A DNA stretch of 64,000 nt from assembly GCA_016707895.1 (NCBI GenBank), contig JADJGV010000014.1, positions 186,001 to 250,000 on the forward strand. The letters are read 5' to 3'. The position numbers were made by a program, and so were the translations under genes. Position 1 is the stretch's first letter, and each line of letters opens with the position of its first letter. A model generated the notes under the pieces. The model searched no databases and was not told where the DNA came from. It worked only from the letters and a program-made list of their open reading frames with translations. Source of the DNA: Myxococcales bacterium. Its GTDB lineage: Bacteria; Myxococcota_A; Polyangia; Haliangiales; Haliangiaceae. This document shows positions 60,147-64,000 of the stretch, piece by piece.

Positions 60147-60935
60147 ATGGGGGCGATGACTGCGGCTGGCGAGCGCATCGAGCGCGGCGAGTTCGCGCGG
60201 CTGGTGTACCGGCTCGGGCGCAACGAGGCGACCGGGATCCTGACACTGACCGACGATCGCGATCGGTCGGAGGTGCTGGTGCTGCGGCGCGGGGCGCTGT
60301 GCGCCGACGACGCGCGCGCCGGGCTGGTGCGGCTGGCGCGGCTGGCGGTGCTGGGGCCGGGCGTGGCGCGGTTCGACGGCGGCGTGGCGGCGCACCCGCC
60401 GGTGCCGGCGTCGCGCACCGTGCCGCTGGCGGCGTGGGCCCGGCGCCACCTCGAGTCGCAGGTCGACGCCACCCGCGCCGAGGCGCTGACCGCGCAGCTG
60501 GCCGGGGCGCGGCTGTCGATCCGCCCCGAGCTGGCGCCGCCGCCGGCGATGCTCGACGAGGCCGACCGCCGGATCCTGGCGGCGATGGCGCAGCCGCGGC
60601 GGCTCGATCAGATCTGGCCGCTGGCGCGCACGCCGCGGTTCCGGCTGCTGGCGTTCCTGCACTTCATGCGGCAGGTCGGGGGGCTGGTCGAGGCCGGCAT
60701 CGGCGCGTTCGACTCGGGGCCGCACCGCGCGCCGATCGATCCGCGCAAGGCGGCGGCGGCGCGGGTGCTGGGCGTCGAGGAGGCCGCCGATCGCGAGGCG
60801 ATCAAGCGCGCCTACCGCCGGCTGGCGCGGGCGCTGCACCCCGACCTGCAGCCGCAGCTGGTGGCCGAGCGCCGCCGCGAGCTCGAGGGTCGGCTGGCCG
60901 AGGTCACCGCGGCGGCCGCGACGCTGCTAGGGTGA
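60147..60935 (+). CDS. J-domain protein with N-terminal DUF4388-like domain
   Basis: A 262-residue protein. The N-terminal 75 residues (GEFARLVYRLGRNEATGILT, REVLVLRRGALC-like strand, ARLAVLGPGVARFDGG) follow the pattern of DUF4388/PATAN domains of Myxococcota signalling proteins. The C-terminal part is a J domain (AARVLGVEEAADREAIKRAY, RRLARALHPDL) with the HPD motif intact, so it could recruit a DnaK. ATG 60147 is preferred; ATG 60108 and 60156 are alternatives. The next gene starts 4 bp after its stop. Confidence 0.8.
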   Translation: MGAMTAAGERIERGEFARLVYRLGRNEATGILTLTDDRDRSEVLVLRRGALCADDARAGLVRLARLAVLGPGVARFDGGVAAHPPVPASRTVPLAAWARRHLESQVDATRAEALTAQLAGARLSIRPELAPPPAMLDEADRRILAAMAQPRRLDQIWPLARTPRFRLLAFLHFMRQVGGLVEAGIGAFDSGPHRAPIDPRKAAAARVLGVEEAADREAIKRAYRRLARALHPDLQPQLVAERRRELEGRLAEVTAAAATLLG

Positions 60936-60939
60936 GCGG

Positions 60940-61329
60940 GTGGATGTCGCCGCCCGCGCGCAGCTGATCGACGCCGAGGCCACCGCGCTGGTGGCGACCT
61001 TGCCGGCGCTGCCGCCGGCGCGGCTGGCGGCGCTCGAGGCCGAGGCCCAGGCGCTGGCCGCCGCGCTCGACGGGGCGGCGGCGGCGGTCGCGACCGCGCT
61101 GGCGGCGGTGATCGCCGAGTACCGCGCCGGCCGGGCCGCGCTCGAGGGCTGGGGCGTCGTGGCGGCGGCGGCCCACGCGCTGGCGCGCGCGGCGGCGGCG
61201 CCGGCCAGCGCCGGCGGGCTGGCGGCGGTGGTGTTCGAGCTGGAGACGCTGCTGCCGCCGCGGGCCGCGGCCCCGGCCCGCACCGCGTCGCCCGACGTGC
61301 CGCTGACCGCGCTGGTGCGGCGTCCGTAG
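60940..61329 (+). CDS. hypothetical Ala-rich helical protein
   Basis: A 129-residue protein, almost entirely helical (LIDAEATALVATLPALPPAR, LAALEAEAQALAAALDGAAA, AAHALARAAAAPASAGGLAA). No recognised domain. The start is GTG 60940, 4 bp after the J-domain gene stop, so the two are probably translated together. Ala makes up more than a third of the sequence. A scaffold or dimer partner is possible; this is not supported by any motif. Confidence 0.55.
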   Translation: MDVAARAQLIDAEATALVATLPALPPARLAALEAEAQALAAALDGAAAAVATALAAVIAEYRAGRAALEGWGVVAAAAHALARAAAAPASAGGLAAVVFELETLLPPRAAAPARTASPDVPLTALVRRP

Positions 61330-61364
61330 CCGCGGCGCCGCGCCGCGTGCTAAGCACCGCCGCG

Positions 61365-62084
61365 ATGGCCGCCCTCGACAACCGCACCTACTACGACGAC
61401 TTCGCTGGCTGGTACGAGCGCGAGCGCGGCAAGGGCTACCACCGCATGCTCGACGATCTCGAGGTCGAGCTGGTCGAGCGCTACGGCCGCGATAAGGACG
61501 TGCTCGAGGTCGGCTGCGGCACCGGCCTCATCCTCGGCCGGGTCGCGCAGTTCGCGCGGTCGGCGGTCGGCGTCGATCTGTCGGGCGGCATGCTGGCCAA
61601 GGCGGTCGCGCGCGGCCTGCCGGTGGTGCAGGCGTCGGCGACCGTGCTGCCGGTCGCGACCGCGTCGGTCGACGTCGCCTACTCGTACAAGGTGCTGGCC
61701 CACATCGTCGACATCGGCGCGGCGATGCGCGAGATGGCGCGCGTGGTCCGGCCCGGCGGCTGGGTGCTGGCCGAGTTCTACAACGCGCGCTCGATCCGCC
61801 GGCTGGTCAAGGCGCTCAAGCCGGCCACCGCGGTGTCGACGGCGACCAACGACGAGGCGGTCTACACCCGCTACGACACCAAGGCCGACATCGCCAGCTA
61901 CCTGCCGCCCGAGCTCGAGTGGGTCACGTCGCGCGGCATCCGCATCGTCACGCCGGTGTCCTACGTCCACCAGATCCCGGTGGTCGGCGCGGTGGTGCGC
62001 AAGGCCGAGGGCCTGCTGGCCGACCAGCCGATCGCGCGCGATCTGGGTGGCTTCCTGGTGGTGGTCGCGCGTCGTCGCGGCTGA
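61365..62084 (+). CDS. class I SAM-dependent methyltransferase
   Basis: A 239-residue methyltransferase of the type 11 family: YYDDFAGWYERERGKGYHRM, motif I DVLEVGCGTGLILGRVA, GVDLSGGMLAKAVARGLPVV (motif II with acidic residue), DVAYSYKVLAHI (motif IV) and VVRPGGWVLAEFYN. It is similar to ubiquinone/menaquinone-type or lipid methyltransferases, but the substrate is not clear. ATG 61365 is preferred over GTG 61347. On the same strand as the J-domain pair and the NtrC-type gene, 63 bp before the latter. Confidence 0.85.
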   Translation: MAALDNRTYYDDFAGWYERERGKGYHRMLDDLEVELVERYGRDKDVLEVGCGTGLILGRVAQFARSAVGVDLSGGMLAKAVARGLPVVQASATVLPVATASVDVAYSYKVLAHIVDIGAAMREMARVVRPGGWVLAEFYNARSIRRLVKALKPATAVSTATNDEAVYTRYDTKADIASYLPPELEWVTSRGIRIVTPVSYVHQIPVVGAVVRKAEGLLADQPIARDLGGFLVVVARRRG

Positions 62085-62147
62085 GCCGCCCGCCGAATCC
62101 CGCGGCGGCGTCGCGCCGGCGGCGGCCGCGCTTGCTACAGTCGGGCC

Positions 62148-63563
<1,416 letters not shown>

Positions 63564-64000
63564 CACCACGCCGCGGCGCTGCCGTCGGGGGCGTGGACCA
63601 GCGGGCGGGCGCCGGGCGGCGGCGGGCCGCCCAGGCCGAGCAGCAGCGGCTGGCCGACGTGCTCGGCCCACGCCCGCGCCACCAGCCCGAACGTCAGCCG
63701 CGGGTTGATCTCGCCCAGCGGGTGGAAGCCGTCGGCGTGGGCGAAGGCGTCGACGACGAACGGCCCGCGGTAGCCGAGCGCGCCCAGCCGCGCCGCCACC
63801 GCGGCGGTGGCCGCGGCCAGCGCCCGGGCGTGGGCCGGCGGCAGCGCGGCGTCGTCGTCGACGAGCAGCGCGCGCACCACGCCGGCGCCGTCGCACACGC
63901 CGCGGTGGGGCGGCAACAGCAGCGCGCGATCGGCGGCGAGCACCACGCCGGCCTGGCCGACGTCGAGCGTGCGCGCCATCCACGGCTCGACGACCAGCGC

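Overview
The window looks like chromosomal DNA of a Myxococcota bacterium, probably from the Haliangium/Kofleriaceae side; that placement is an inference. The grounds are very high GC (above 70% by eye), three long Ser/Thr protein kinases with membrane anchors, a pilB-pilT-pilC-pilS cluster, a MYXO-CTERM-tailed surface protein, Cys-rich 'CGNG..SCDDGN' repeats and many lipoproteins with Asp-Ala-rich linkers. No phage, insertion sequence, CRISPR array or plasmid function was seen.

Layout. 1-15.7 kb holds housekeeping and accessory enzymes: an M50 protease (cut by the left edge), two coupled amidohydrolases, a divergent LysE exporter/MBL hydrolase pair, a kinase, a frameshifted formaldehyde dehydrogenase, an S9 peptidase, a Sir2 deacetylase, a WxxGxW-repeat protein, an OPA-type transporter, a TerB-like protein and a lipase. 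15.7-24 kb holds miaB, a ClpX-type zinc finger protein and the pilus-motor operon pilB-pilT-pilC-pilS on the minus strand; a run of 76 G lies between pilB and pilT. 24-30 kb holds a DUF222-HNH protein, a TPR/PPC gene pair, a coiled-coil membrane protein and a stand-alone MshEN-like protein. 30-41 kb holds an RlmI-type methyltransferase and two giant exported proteins: one with 19 InlB-B-like repeats, one with thrombospondin type 3 repeats and a MYXO-CTERM tail. 41-48.5 kb holds a MacB-like ABC exporter and a kinase. 49.4-50.6 kb holds two type IV pilins with a sigma-54 type promoter in front of the first. 51-56 kb holds lipoproteins, a WD40-type kinase and tRNA-Leu(CAA). 56-64 kb holds small lipoproteins, DUF429, UPF0158, rpoZ, a J-domain protein, a methyltransferase, an NtrC-class regulator (PilR candidate) and an ATP-grasp fragment cut by the right edge.

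How they fit together. The pilus parts are split: motor and sensor kinase PilS at 18-24 kb, pilins at 49.5-50.6 kb, and the likely partner regulator at 62-63.6 kb. The pilin promoter has the -24/-12 form that such a regulator would activate.

Three patterns run across the whole window. (1) At least ten genes have a TANNNT hexamer 6-9 nt before the start codon, which points to leaderless transcripts; the LysE/MBL pair even shares one palindromic -10 centred between the two starts. (2) A structured element (hairpin, usually a second hairpin, then ACCCGAAACG) sits in the same orientation just after four unrelated genes; its stems covary and in one place it is tandemly expanded. (3) Exported lipoproteins share Ile-Asp-Ala/Pro linkers.
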